Assembly (NCBI RefSeq): GCF_016858305.2
Contig: NZ_CP074436.1
Coordinates: forward strand, 454,001-518,000
Source: Polaribacter sp. Q13
GTDB lineage: Bacteria; Bacteroidota; Bacteroidia; Flavobacteriales; Flavobacteriaceae
Reading direction: 5' to 3'
DNA length: 64,000 nt
Position 1 is the stretch's first letter. The number at the start of each line of letters is the position of its first letter. The notes under the pieces were generated by a model. It made no database searches. It had not been told where the DNA came from and saw nothing but the letters and a program-made list of their open reading frames with translations. The position numbers and the translations under genes are program-made. Below are positions 27,263 through 36,362 of the stretch, piece by piece.

Positions 27263-29917
27263 ATGAGAACAAAATATTTACTATTACTATTATGTAGTCT
27301 TTCGATGGGGACTTTAATTTCGCAGGAAAAAGTTAATTTTTCTGATATGGATACTAAAAAAAATGATTCAGATAAATCTGTGGTTTGGAAACAATTTGGT
27401 CCGGGAGGATCAGGGAATAACTATTTTATTTACTGGCATCCAACAGATCCAAATGTAGTTTTCCAAGGGCCTAATATGGGGAATTCATATGCTTCTTATG
27501 ATAAAGGAAATACGTATCTGGGAATTATGGATGCTGATGGACCAGGATATAGTTCACGAGGTAGAGGACCTGTAGAAATATATTCTCCTGAGTTTTCACA
27601 TCAAGATCCTGATTTTGGAATTTGTGCAATGGAAGATGCAAACTTTATTTATTTTACTAACAATAGAGGTAAGGATTGGGTACGAAATGATAAAGTGGCT
27701 AAGCAATTTAAAGATAATCATATCAATACTTTTGAAGTAGATCCTAACGATGATACTATTTGGTATGCAGGAACGGGAGATGTAAGAAGTAGTAATAATT
27801 ACTTTTTCTCACATGAAGCTCCTCACGGATATAGTTCTTCTAAAATAAGTTCTAAATCGTTAAAAAAGAGAGTTGCTTCGATGAAGAAGTACAAGCATGA
27901 TGCGAGAATTTGGAAGAGTACAGATAAAGGAACTACTTGGTGTGATATTTCTCCGAAAGGAATAAACTCAGCAAATCAAATTACCAAAATATTTGTACAC
28001 CCAGGTAATTCTAAAGTTGTGTTTGCTGGAACAACTTATGGCTTTTATAAAAGTGAAAACGGAGGAAAAAAATGGAAACTAATTACCGATTCTGGTTTAG
28101 ATAATAATATTATCCGCTCTATGGATATGCATTACGATGTAAAAACTAAAAAAGTTACTTTGTTTGCTGTTGATTTGGTCAAATTTATTCCAAATGGAAA
28201 GAGCATTAAATACAACGGAGGTATATTTAAAAGTAAAGACGAAGGAGATAGTTGGGAAAGAATGAATAACAACATGCCTCTAAAAAAGGATATGTTAAGC
28301 AGTAGTCTTATTAAAAAATCATACTACAAATATGCATTAGCTCCTTGGTTTGGAATATCAGAAAAAGAAGCTAGAAAAAAATATCCTGAGTTGCCAGAGC
28401 AAATGTTACACTCTGTAAGTATGATTCGTGTAAATCCAAAAAATGTCAATCATATTTTAGTAGTTAATAATTACAAATCACAGTTTACTTTTTATGGAGG
28501 AATGCTTTGGAGATCTGATAATGGAGGAGAAAACTGGAATGTAACTTTGCGTAACGGTAAAAACTGGGAAGGGGCTGATAAGAAAAAATGGGAAACTAGA
28601 AATAATCCTACTTCTCATAATGTAAGTTGGATTGCACAAAAAGAATGGGAAAAAAGAGATGCCTATGATAGAAAAGCAGGTGCTTGTGTAGAGTTCAATG
28701 CCGATGGAACTACGATTATGTATCAGGTAGCAAAAGTTGTTTGTGTATCAAATGATAACGGAGATACATGGCAAGAAAATGACGAACAAAGAACAACTAA
28801 AGATGGAGATAACTGGGTTGGTGCTGGTAATAGTAACCTTCCTGGAGAAGAAATAGTACAAGACAAACGCATAAAAGACTCTTTCTATTTATGTTCAGGA
28901 GAGAATTCACTTTTAAGAACAACGAACGATGGAGAAAATGTTCGTCCCGGAGCTTTAGCTGTTTATAAAATGAAGATTCCTAATGAGGAAAGTGCCGTAG
29001 AATGTTCTACAAGTTCTATGGCTGTCGATCCAAAGGATACAAATATTTTATATACCCTTCACTATAGAGAAGCGTATGCAGGGAAGATGATGACGTCTAT
29101 TGATCATGGAAAAAATTGGGTTCCTAAAGCAACACTATTTGATCCAAAAGAATTAGGGAATTCAGTTCATATAAGCATTAAAATGAATCACTTAAGAATT
29201 GATCCAGACTATCCTAATCGTTTTTATTTGGTGATTGCTAAAGACAGAATAAATGATGATGGTAAGAATTCAGCTGGAACATTTAAAGAATTTGGAGTGT
29301 ATAGGTCTTTAGATGGTGGAAATAACTTTGAAATTATAAATAAGGGACTGCCTCTGAAAGGAAATGTTCAAAAATTAGAATTAGATCCAAATAATAAAGG
29401 AGTTGTTTATGTTGCAGTAAATGGAACAAAACAAAACAAAGGAGGTCTTTTTATGTTGAAAGATGGAAGTGATACTTGGGAAAAGGCTGATTCTCCTAAA
29501 GGAATGTATAGTGTAAATGATTTTTACTTTTCTCCCGATAAAACGATGTATGTTTCTGGAGGAACATGGAAAGGTAAAACGAATGAAGGTGGAGTTTGGT
29601 CGTCAGATAAAGCAAACAAATGGAAACAAGTTTTTCCATACCGTTTTACAAATAACATAAGAGTAGCAGAGTATGATTCGAGTGTTTTGTTAGTTTCTAT
29701 TCCTTCACGTAAAGCAAGTGGTATTTTAAATCCAGGAGTTTATAGGTCTTTAAATAAAGGGGTTACGTGGACAAAAATAAATATGGGAAATATTCAATCA
29801 GATAGATTGAATGATTTGGAGATAGATTATACTAAAAGAGGTGTTTATTATTGTTCTACGTACGGAGCAGGATATTATAAAGCTGTAGATCCAAAAGAAG
29901 TAGCAAAAAAGAAATAG
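27263..29917 (+). CDS. Large BNR/VPS10-like beta-propeller protein, possible new glycan enzyme
   Basis: 884 residues from the ATG at 27263, which gives a clean signal peptide (about 1-21); ATG at 27242 and upstream TTG are less likely. The protein is filled with BNR/Asp-box repeats (S.D.G..W patterns such as STDKGTTW, SENGGKKW, SLDGGNNF) indicating two linked propellers of the VPS10/sialidase/GH74-like class. It is homologous to the product at 32341 (shared WHPTDPN and GPNMGNSY blocks) but lacks that protein's N-terminal domain and sorting domain. I recognise no assigned catalytic motif. Its place among sulfatases and a GH3 suggests binding or cleaving the sulfated glycan. Confidence 0.8.
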   Translation: MRTKYLLLLLCSLSMGTLISQEKVNFSDMDTKKNDSDKSVVWKQFGPGGSGNNYFIYWHPTDPNVVFQGPNMGNSYASYDKGNTYLGIMDADGPGYSSRGRGPVEIYSPEFSHQDPDFGICAMEDANFIYFTNNRGKDWVRNDKVAKQFKDNHINTFEVDPNDDTIWYAGTGDVRSSNNYFFSHEAPHGYSSSKISSKSLKKRVASMKKYKHDARIWKSTDKGTTWCDISPKGINSANQITKIFVHPGNSKVVFAGTTYGFYKSENGGKKWKLITDSGLDNNIIRSMDMHYDVKTKKVTLFAVDLVKFIPNGKSIKYNGGIFKSKDEGDSWERMNNNMPLKKDMLSSSLIKKSYYKYALAPWFGISEKEARKKYPELPEQMLHSVSMIRVNPKNVNHILVVNNYKSQFTFYGGMLWRSDNGGENWNVTLRNGKNWEGADKKKWETRNNPTSHNVSWIAQKEWEKRDAYDRKAGACVEFNADGTTIMYQVAKVVCVSNDNGDTWQENDEQRTTKDGDNWVGAGNSNLPGEEIVQDKRIKDSFYLCSGENSLLRTTNDGENVRPGALAVYKMKIPNEESAVECSTSSMAVDPKDTNILYTLHYREAYAGKMMTSIDHGKNWVPKATLFDPKELGNSVHISIKMNHLRIDPDYPNRFYLVIAKDRINDDGKNSAGTFKEFGVYRSLDGGNNFEIINKGLPLKGNVQKLELDPNNKGVVYVAVNGTKQNKGGLFMLKDGSDTWEKADSPKGMYSVNDFYFSPDKTMYVSGGTWKGKTNEGGVWSSDKANKWKQVFPYRFTNNIRVAEYDSSVLLVSIPSRKASGILNPGVYRSLNKGVTWTKINMGNIQSDRLNDLEIDYTKRGVYYCSTYGAGYYKAVDPKEVAKKK

Positions 29918-29957
29918 CGTTTACAGAACCCTTATTGTTTTTAGGAATGAAGGGGGT

Positions 29958-32300
29958 ATGAAGAATTCTAAAATAATTTACATGAGAATAGCTAGAATAT
30001 TTATTGTATTAGCGCTTGTATCACAGGTTTTAAGCTCGCAATCAATTCAGTTAACGAAAACAACGATTGAGCAAGTTATAAAAGAAATGACTGTAGAGGA
30101 AAAAGCAGATCTTGTTGTTGGAAATAGAGGAATTCCTCGTTTTGGAATTCCTAAGACTAAAGTTTGTGATGGACCGGCAGGTGTAAAGTCAAAGCCAAAC
30201 CGCAAGGGAGTAAGAGAGTTTTATACTTCTTGGTTTCCATCTGGAACCAATATAGCATGTTCTTGGAATCTAGAGTTGGCAGAGCAAGTTGGTGCTGCTA
30301 TGGGGAAAGAAGCTTTTGTTTTAAATGATCGTGATGTATTATTGGCACCAGGTTTAAATATTCATAGAAATCCATTATGTGGAAGGAATTTTGAATACTA
30401 CTCTGAAGATCCTTTATTGAGTGGAAAATTGGCAGGAGCATCAGTAAGAGGTATTGAAACGGTTGGTATTGGAACTTCTATCAAGCATTTTGCAGCAAAT
30501 AATCAAGAGACTTTTAGAACAAAAAATGACTCTAGAATGAGTCAAAGAGCTCTAAGAGAAATTTATCTAAAAGGATTTAAAATTGCGATTGACGAATCGA
30601 ATCCAATGACCGTTATGGCTTCTTATAATGCTTTAAATGGCGAATTAACTCAAGAAAGTAAAGCGTTGTTAATTGATGTGTTGAGAAAAGATTGGGGTTA
30701 TGAAGGTTTGGTTGTAAGCGATTGGACTAAAAAAAGGAATACTGTTTTACAAATGCAAGCAGGATGTAATTTATTGATGCCAGGGTATAAAGATCAAAGA
30801 GCTGAACTTATTGAAGTTGTGAATAGTGGTGAGTTGTCTATGGAAGATTTAGACTATAACGTTAGAAAATTGTTAGAGTTTAAAATGAAAACACCAGCAT
30901 ATAAAAAAATAAAATCTTCTGGAGATTTAGATATTTCAAAGCATGCTCAATTTATACGTGATATTTCAGGAGAATGTATGGTGCTTTTAAAAAACGAAAA
31001 TAAGGCTTTGCCTTTTTCTAAGAAGATTCATAAAATAGCATTGTTAGGAGCTTCTAGTTACGAATTAGTTGGAGGTGGAAATGGTTCTGGTTTTGTATTT
31101 GCAAAACATGTTGTTGAGTTAGATGAGGCTTTGGAAAGTGAAGGCTATGTTTTGAATAAAACATTAGATAACTTATATAAAGAACATTTTGTTGTAGAAA
31201 ATGAAAGAAGACCGAAGCGTAGTGGAGGAGCGACAAAAAATGGTAGTGGAAAAATAGAGCCGCCAAGAGAATTACAGATTTCAGATAGTAAACTAAAAAA
31301 AGAATTAAAGAAAAGTGATGCGGTAGTCATAACAATTTCTAGAACGTCAATAGAAGCGACAGATAGAGGTTTGGCCCTTTATAAATTAAATGAAGAAGAA
31401 CTTAGGCTGATTAGTTTTACGTCAAAAGTATGTCGTTCAAAAGGGAAAAAAGTAATTGTTGTATTGAATGTTACAGGAGCCGTAGAAACAGCAAATTGGA
31501 AACATTTAGCAGATGGTATAATAATGGCTTTTACGCCAGGGCAAGAAGTGGGTTATGCTATTACTGATGTTTTATCTGGGAAATCTAATCCCTCGGGTAA
31601 ATTGCCAATGACCTTGGCAAATGATTATTCAGATCATCTTTCATCCAAAAATTTTCCGATTATCGATCCCGAGTACTATGTGGCTCCAGTTATTATAGAA
31701 GCTGGTGGTACTTCTGAACCAGTTACTACTTCAAAGAAGAAGGTAGAAAGAAATAATAAGAAAATTAAAAATTATCAATACACAAATTATGAAGAAGACA
31801 TTTGGGTAGGATATCGATATTTTAATACTGCAAATAAAATGGTGTCTTATCCTTTTGGTTTTGGTTTGTCGTATACAACATTTGAATATGGAAATCCAAG
31901 TATTAAAAAAGTAGGAGATACTTGGGAAGCCAAAATAGAAATTACAAATACGGGGAATGTAGCAGGTAAAGAAATTGTTCAACTTTATATAAAAGCAGCA
32001 GCTGGTGATATAGAAAAACCGAATAAGGAATTGAAAGCATTTGGAAAAACAAAGATATTAGAGCCTGGCGCAAAAGAAATAGTAACAATGAGTTTTGATG
32101 CTGAGGATTTAGCCTCTTTTAATGAAAAATCATCTTCTTGGATTACAGACAAAGGAGTTTACACAGCTTATTTCTCTGAGAATATTGAAAAATGTAATCA
32201 AAAAATTGATTTCAGAGTTCGTAAGAAGTACAAGAAAAAAGTGAGTAATGTATTGGAGTGTCCAAGCGAATTAAAGATATATACTAAAAGTGATTTTTAG
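29958..32300 (+). CDS. GH3 exo-beta-glycosidase
   Basis: 780 residues. The ATG at 29958 is preceded by AGGGGGT, an unusually good Shine-Dalgarno for this region; ATG 29982 would also leave a signal peptide. Order: GH3 N-terminal barrel with nucleophile D255 in VVSDW, C-terminal alpha/beta domain (about 330-560), then a fibronectin-III-like domain (about 670-770). KHFAANNQE and the early DGPAG are family marks. It should remove terminal beta-linked glucose, xylose or similar sugars in the periplasm. It lies between two BNR paralogues, 40 bp from each, so the three genes form a cassette. Confidence 0.9.
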   Translation: MKNSKIIYMRIARIFIVLALVSQVLSSQSIQLTKTTIEQVIKEMTVEEKADLVVGNRGIPRFGIPKTKVCDGPAGVKSKPNRKGVREFYTSWFPSGTNIACSWNLELAEQVGAAMGKEAFVLNDRDVLLAPGLNIHRNPLCGRNFEYYSEDPLLSGKLAGASVRGIETVGIGTSIKHFAANNQETFRTKNDSRMSQRALREIYLKGFKIAIDESNPMTVMASYNALNGELTQESKALLIDVLRKDWGYEGLVVSDWTKKRNTVLQMQAGCNLLMPGYKDQRAELIEVVNSGELSMEDLDYNVRKLLEFKMKTPAYKKIKSSGDLDISKHAQFIRDISGECMVLLKNENKALPFSKKIHKIALLGASSYELVGGGNGSGFVFAKHVVELDEALESEGYVLNKTLDNLYKEHFVVENERRPKRSGGATKNGSGKIEPPRELQISDSKLKKELKKSDAVVITISRTSIEATDRGLALYKLNEEELRLISFTSKVCRSKGKKVIVVLNVTGAVETANWKHLADGIIMAFTPGQEVGYAITDVLSGKSNPSGKLPMTLANDYSDHLSSKNFPIIDPEYYVAPVIIEAGGTSEPVTTSKKKVERNNKKIKNYQYTNYEEDIWVGYRYFNTANKMVSYPFGFGLSYTTFEYGNPSIKKVGDTWEAKIEITNTGNVAGKEIVQLYIKAAAGDIEKPNKELKAFGKTKILEPGAKEIVTMSFDAEDLASFNEKSSSWITDKGVYTAYFSENIEKCNQKIDFRVRKKYKKKVSNVLECPSELKIYTKSDF

Positions 32301-32340
32301 TGTTGTGATTATTTGTATATAAATATTTAAATTAATTATA

Positions 32341-35300
32341 ATGGTTAAGTTTTTTATAAATAGTATACTGCTTTGTGTGGTTTCGTTTTTGGGTAATGCT
32401 CAAAATGAAGTGCTTTTTAGTAGTGGTTTTGAAGTTGAAGTAGCCAATGAATGGGATGCACTAAATTCTGGAGGTTTACCTACTTTTGAGCGTAATTCTG
32501 TGGCTAAGAATAATGAGGATTATGGATTTCAGATGGTTTTTGATAATCTTTCTCAAAAAGGAAATTTAAATACAACAAAGACGATTAATTGGGAGAACGG
32601 TGAGAAATATCAAATCTCGTTTTATTATAAGTCGGTGACTCCAGGAGAAATAACCTCTGTAATTTTTAAAGCTTTAAAAAATGATGGAAGTCGATTGTCT
32701 CAGTCTACTATTTCATTGTCAAGTACTGTTTGGAAAAAACATAGTATAGAATTAATTGTAGAGGAAAATGCTTCAGACGGCTTTGTTTTGTTTTCTATTC
32801 GTCCTTCCACTAGTGGATTGGGAGAAGTCTATTTTGATGATTTTTTAATAGAAAAAGTAGTCGATTCCTCTGGGTTTTATGAAGATTTAAAAACAAAAAA
32901 TGTTGCTTCAGATGAAAGTATTGTTTGGCAACAATTTGGGCCGGGGATGAGTGGAAATAATAAGTCGGCTCATTGGCATCCTACAGATCCGAATACCTTA
33001 TTTATTGGACCTAATATGGGCAATTCTTATCGCAGTACAGATAAAGGTTTGACGTATCAAACGATTTTAAATGAAGATGAAGCAGGTTATAAAACGGGAT
33101 TAAGAGGACCAGAAGATACAATGTCGGTTGATTTTTCACACCAGTCACCTGATTATGGTTTTTGTACGGGAGAGCGAAATAAAGGAATTTTCCAAACCTT
33201 TGATAAAGGAAAAACTTGGCAAAGGCAATTGGCAAGTCAATCTGTGTTTGATGAAGCTTATTTGGCTTGTGTAAAAGTAGACCCTAAGGATGATAATATT
33301 TGGTATGTTGGTGCAGGTCAAATGCGTAATATGGGTCAGTTGAGTTTTTCTCAGGCGGAGCCACACGGTACTTATATTGATGCAAACAGTCAGGCTAAAA
33401 TTTGGAAAAGTATAGATAAAGGAGAAACATGGGTATTAAAAAATAACGGATTGCATGCAAATGCTGAGGTTGAGTCCATTATTGTAGATCCTATTTCTAC
33501 TAATATTATTTATGTAAGCACTAATTATGGATTTTACAAAAGTATAGATAGCGGTGAAACTTGGATTCAGAAATCAAATGGACTAGATCATGATGTGATG
33601 CGTTCATTAGTAATGCATCATGATAAAGATACCGAAGCTGTTACACTATTTCTTTTGGTAAATGTAGAATGGCAAGCCGATGGTAACTCTGTTAAAAATT
33701 TATCTGGTGGTGTTTTTAAAAGTGTTGATAATGGAGAAACATGGACAAATATTAACGGAAATTTATCTGTCGACATGAATGTTTTATGTAGCGATTTTCA
33801 GGTTAGTAAACAATATTACAGAAATATAGCACACTTTTTTGGGATTACAGAAGAGCAAGCCAATGTAACTTATCCTGTTATTCCTTCAAATATTTTAAAC
33901 CGATTTAATCAAATAGAAGTGGATCCTAATGATGTCAATAATATTTATTTAGCAAATGAATATTCTAATGCTTCGGAAATTAACATGAAGCCAGGTTCTT
34001 TATTTAGAAGTAAAGACGGAGGAAATACTTGGTATGTCACCTTTAGAATTGGTTCTAATTGGAGTACTGGGGACCACATATCATATTGGCAAAATAGAGG
34101 GACTCCATTAGGTGTTAATGTTACGTTACAATATTTAAAGGATTGGATAGAACGAGCAACTTATGATCCTAAGGGTTGTAATTTTGTTCGATTCAATGCG
34201 GATGGTTCTGTTTTACATACACAATTAGCTAAAATATCTTTAATGTCTTATGACGGAGGAGATACTTGGGTAGATATTGATGATCAAGAAGTAGGAACAG
34301 ATACAGGTGTATTTGTTGGAGCTGGAAACAGTAATGTACCTGGTCATGGTCTTTATCAGCATTTGGGAGTTCCTAATAAAGTTTTTTGTTCTGCAGGAGA
34401 AAATGGTTTATGGATTACTCAAGAGGGGGGAGATGCTATTCGAGAAGGAGCACAAGCAGCAAAACCTATTTACGTAGTGCCTGGCAAGGAGCAATCTGTG
34501 AGTTGTTATGCGATTCATCCAACAGATACGAATATTCATTATTCCATGTTTTCTAGACAACACGGAAGAGGAGAGTTGTTTAAATCTATAGACAATGGAG
34601 TTTCTTGGGAATCATATGCAGTAGCTATTGAACCTTGGGAAAAGGCAAGTAATGGAGATCAGGCTGTTCATCAACTGAATTTAATGATAGATAAGGAGAA
34701 TCCTGATAATATGTATTTTAATGTGCCTAGATTAACTAAAGATTTAGAATTTACAGGAAATACAGTTACGGGTTTTGGTGTTCATAAATCTACAGATGGA
34801 GGCTTGACTTGGGCAGAAACCAATAACGGTTTGCCAGCATCTTTAGATGTTACGATGATTGCTTTTGATCCAAATGATACACAAACCTTATATGCAACAG
34901 TTCAAAAAACAAATGGAGGGTTGTATAAATCTATAGATGGAGGGGTAAATTGGGTTGAGGTTACTTCTGCTTCAACTATAGCTGGAACATATGGTATCAA
35001 TGATATTCATTTTTCTAACGATGGGAAAGTTTATATTACTTCTGGTCATAGAAATGCAACTGAAGGAGGTTTGTGGGTTAGTAATGATGGTATGTTGACT
35101 TGGGAGATGGTTTTTGATTTTCCGTGGGTTAATCGTATTGAAACGGCGCATTGGAATCCGGATGTGATTTTACTATCTACTTTAGCAAACAATACTATAA
35201 GCACATTAAATTCTGGTATTTACTTGTCTAAAAACGGAGGCTCAAGTTGGATAAAAGTTAATAAAGGAAGTGGACAGTCAGATAGGGTTAATGATATTGC

Positions 35301-35649
35301 GATTGACAATTACACTCCAGGGAAATACTATATATCAACACGCGGTAGTGGTTGGTCAGTTGCTGTTGACCCGAATGAAACACAGCCACCTTTAAGTATT
35401 AAGAAAGTTCATATAGCAGAAGCGATAAATGTGTATCCAAATCCGGTTAAAGATACTTTTACAATAGCTGGTGTTGATGGAAAAATAAGTTTGGAAATTT
35501 ATTCATTTGGAGGAAATCGTGTGTTCAATCGTAAAGATACAGAACTTAGACAGTTTGATATTTCTACATTAACAAGTGGATTATATGTGTATAAAATATT
35601 TGATTTTTCTAGTCAGAAAGTAAGGGTTGGTAAGTTTATAAAAGAGTGA
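32341..35649 (+). CDS. Large secreted BNR propeller protein with carbohydrate-binding-like and T9SS domains
   Basis: 1102 residues. A signal peptide (about 1-20) is followed by a CBM4/9-like jelly roll (about 22-175), the BNR double propeller (about 190-1010, with blocks WHPTDPN and GPNMGNSYRS shared with the 27263 product) and a C-terminal type IX secretion sorting domain (VYPNPV near 1033, then GLYVYKI). It is therefore predicted to be exported to the cell surface or medium, while its paralogue lacks this domain and probably stays periplasmic. No known catalytic motif is identified. A surface endo-acting enzyme and periplasmic partner is one reading; purely binding roles are possible. Confidence 0.82.
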   Translation: MVKFFINSILLCVVSFLGNAQNEVLFSSGFEVEVANEWDALNSGGLPTFERNSVAKNNEDYGFQMVFDNLSQKGNLNTTKTINWENGEKYQISFYYKSVTPGEITSVIFKALKNDGSRLSQSTISLSSTVWKKHSIELIVEENASDGFVLFSIRPSTSGLGEVYFDDFLIEKVVDSSGFYEDLKTKNVASDESIVWQQFGPGMSGNNKSAHWHPTDPNTLFIGPNMGNSYRSTDKGLTYQTILNEDEAGYKTGLRGPEDTMSVDFSHQSPDYGFCTGERNKGIFQTFDKGKTWQRQLASQSVFDEAYLACVKVDPKDDNIWYVGAGQMRNMGQLSFSQAEPHGTYIDANSQAKIWKSIDKGETWVLKNNGLHANAEVESIIVDPISTNIIYVSTNYGFYKSIDSGETWIQKSNGLDHDVMRSLVMHHDKDTEAVTLFLLVNVEWQADGNSVKNLSGGVFKSVDNGETWTNINGNLSVDMNVLCSDFQVSKQYYRNIAHFFGITEEQANVTYPVIPSNILNRFNQIEVDPNDVNNIYLANEYSNASEINMKPGSLFRSKDGGNTWYVTFRIGSNWSTGDHISYWQNRGTPLGVNVTLQYLKDWIERATYDPKGCNFVRFNADGSVLHTQLAKISLMSYDGGDTWVDIDDQEVGTDTGVFVGAGNSNVPGHGLYQHLGVPNKVFCSAGENGLWITQEGGDAIREGAQAAKPIYVVPGKEQSVSCYAIHPTDTNIHYSMFSRQHGRGELFKSIDNGVSWESYAVAIEPWEKASNGDQAVHQLNLMIDKENPDNMYFNVPRLTKDLEFTGNTVTGFGVHKSTDGGLTWAETNNGLPASLDVTMIAFDPNDTQTLYATVQKTNGGLYKSIDGGVNWVEVTSASTIAGTYGINDIHFSNDGKVYITSGHRNATEGGLWVSNDGMLTWEMVFDFPWVNRIETAHWNPDVILLSTLANNTISTLNSGIYLSKNGGSSWIKVNKGSGQSDRVNDIAIDNYTPGKYYISTRGSGWSVAVDPNETQPPLSIKKVHIAEAINVYPNPVKDTFTIAGVDGKISLEIYSFGGNRVFNRKDTELRQFDISTLTSGLYVYKIFDFSSQKVRVGKFIKE

Positions 35650-35995
35650 TTTATCTGTGTTGTAATGATTTGTTAAAACAAACCTTTCTTCAGAATTGGC
35701 AGGTTGGGAAAAAGGGATATTCTACATATAGTTTTTCTTTGATGATGCTTGTGTTTGCAATGAATGAACACGTAACAGTGTTTAAATTAGAATAATTTAT
35801 TCTGAAAATATACAGTTTACCTTTTCTATCTATTTCTATGGATATTGTTAGAAAGAGTGTCCTTTAACGCCTTATAATTACTATAAAGAACATATAGCGT
35901 ACAAACAAGACTATATGTTAATCTGTTAATTATAGGGTTCTACTAAATTTACATAACATTTATATCCTATTTGTTTAGTTGGAGTTGAAATATGA
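35650..35995. other. Gene-free stretch before sulfatase remnant
   Basis: 346 bp with no credible gene. It contains a perfect 9-bp inverted repeat (AACATATAG 35889-35897, CTATATGTT 35911-35919, 13-nt spacer). No recognisable N-terminal sulfatase coding remains in it, so most of the lost gene has been deleted. Confidence 0.6.
35889..35919. repeat. 9-bp inverted repeat upstream of the sulfatase remnant
   Basis: Perfect arms with a 13-nt spacer in a gene-free stretch, about 75 bp before the remnant. It may be a leftover regulatory site or mark a rearrangement end; no transposase remains nearby. Confidence 0.35.
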
Positions 35996-36361
35996 AAATT
36001 GATACAAAGGAAGAGTCTGATTCCTATGTTAGAGGGTGAAAAAATACCTAAAGATTGGAGGACAGCTCAGTTTTATAATTATTGGTCCGCTCCATTTCAT
36101 TATGGGATTAGAACCGATAGATACACATACCTAAAAGTAAAAGACTATCCGGATGAATTGTTTGATCGAAAGAAAGATCCATTGCAATTGCACAATGTTG
36201 CAGGGAAATCCAAGTACAAAAAAAAAATTGTAAAATTGAAGGCAGAATTACTGGATAAAATTATTGAAATTGGTGTCAATCCTGAAGAATTACCAGGTAT
36301 CGGAAAGAACCAATGCAACCAAAATCTAGGGGTAATTAAAAGAAGAAAAAGCATTAATTAA
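35996..36361 (+). pseudogene. C-terminal remnant of an S1 sulfatase
   Basis: An open frame bounded upstream by a TGA at 35993 encodes only the last 120 or so residues of a sulfatase: KSLIPML..G, DWRTAQFYNYW, GIRTDRYTYLKV and the ending LFDRKKDPLQLHNVAG are the usual C-terminal landmarks. The metal-binding and formylglycine regions are absent, so it cannot be an active enzyme. Its stop is 1 bp before the ATG of the intact sulfatase at 36363, suggesting that it was once cotranscribed with it. It was probably created by a deletion or failed recombination between sulfatase copies. Confidence 0.85.
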
Positions 36362-36362
36362 G

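Noticed and set aside
35999..36361. Small independent gene of 120 codons
   Set aside because: Its sequence is purely the end of a sulfatase, begins at a TTG, and lacks all catalytic parts; a remnant is the better reading.
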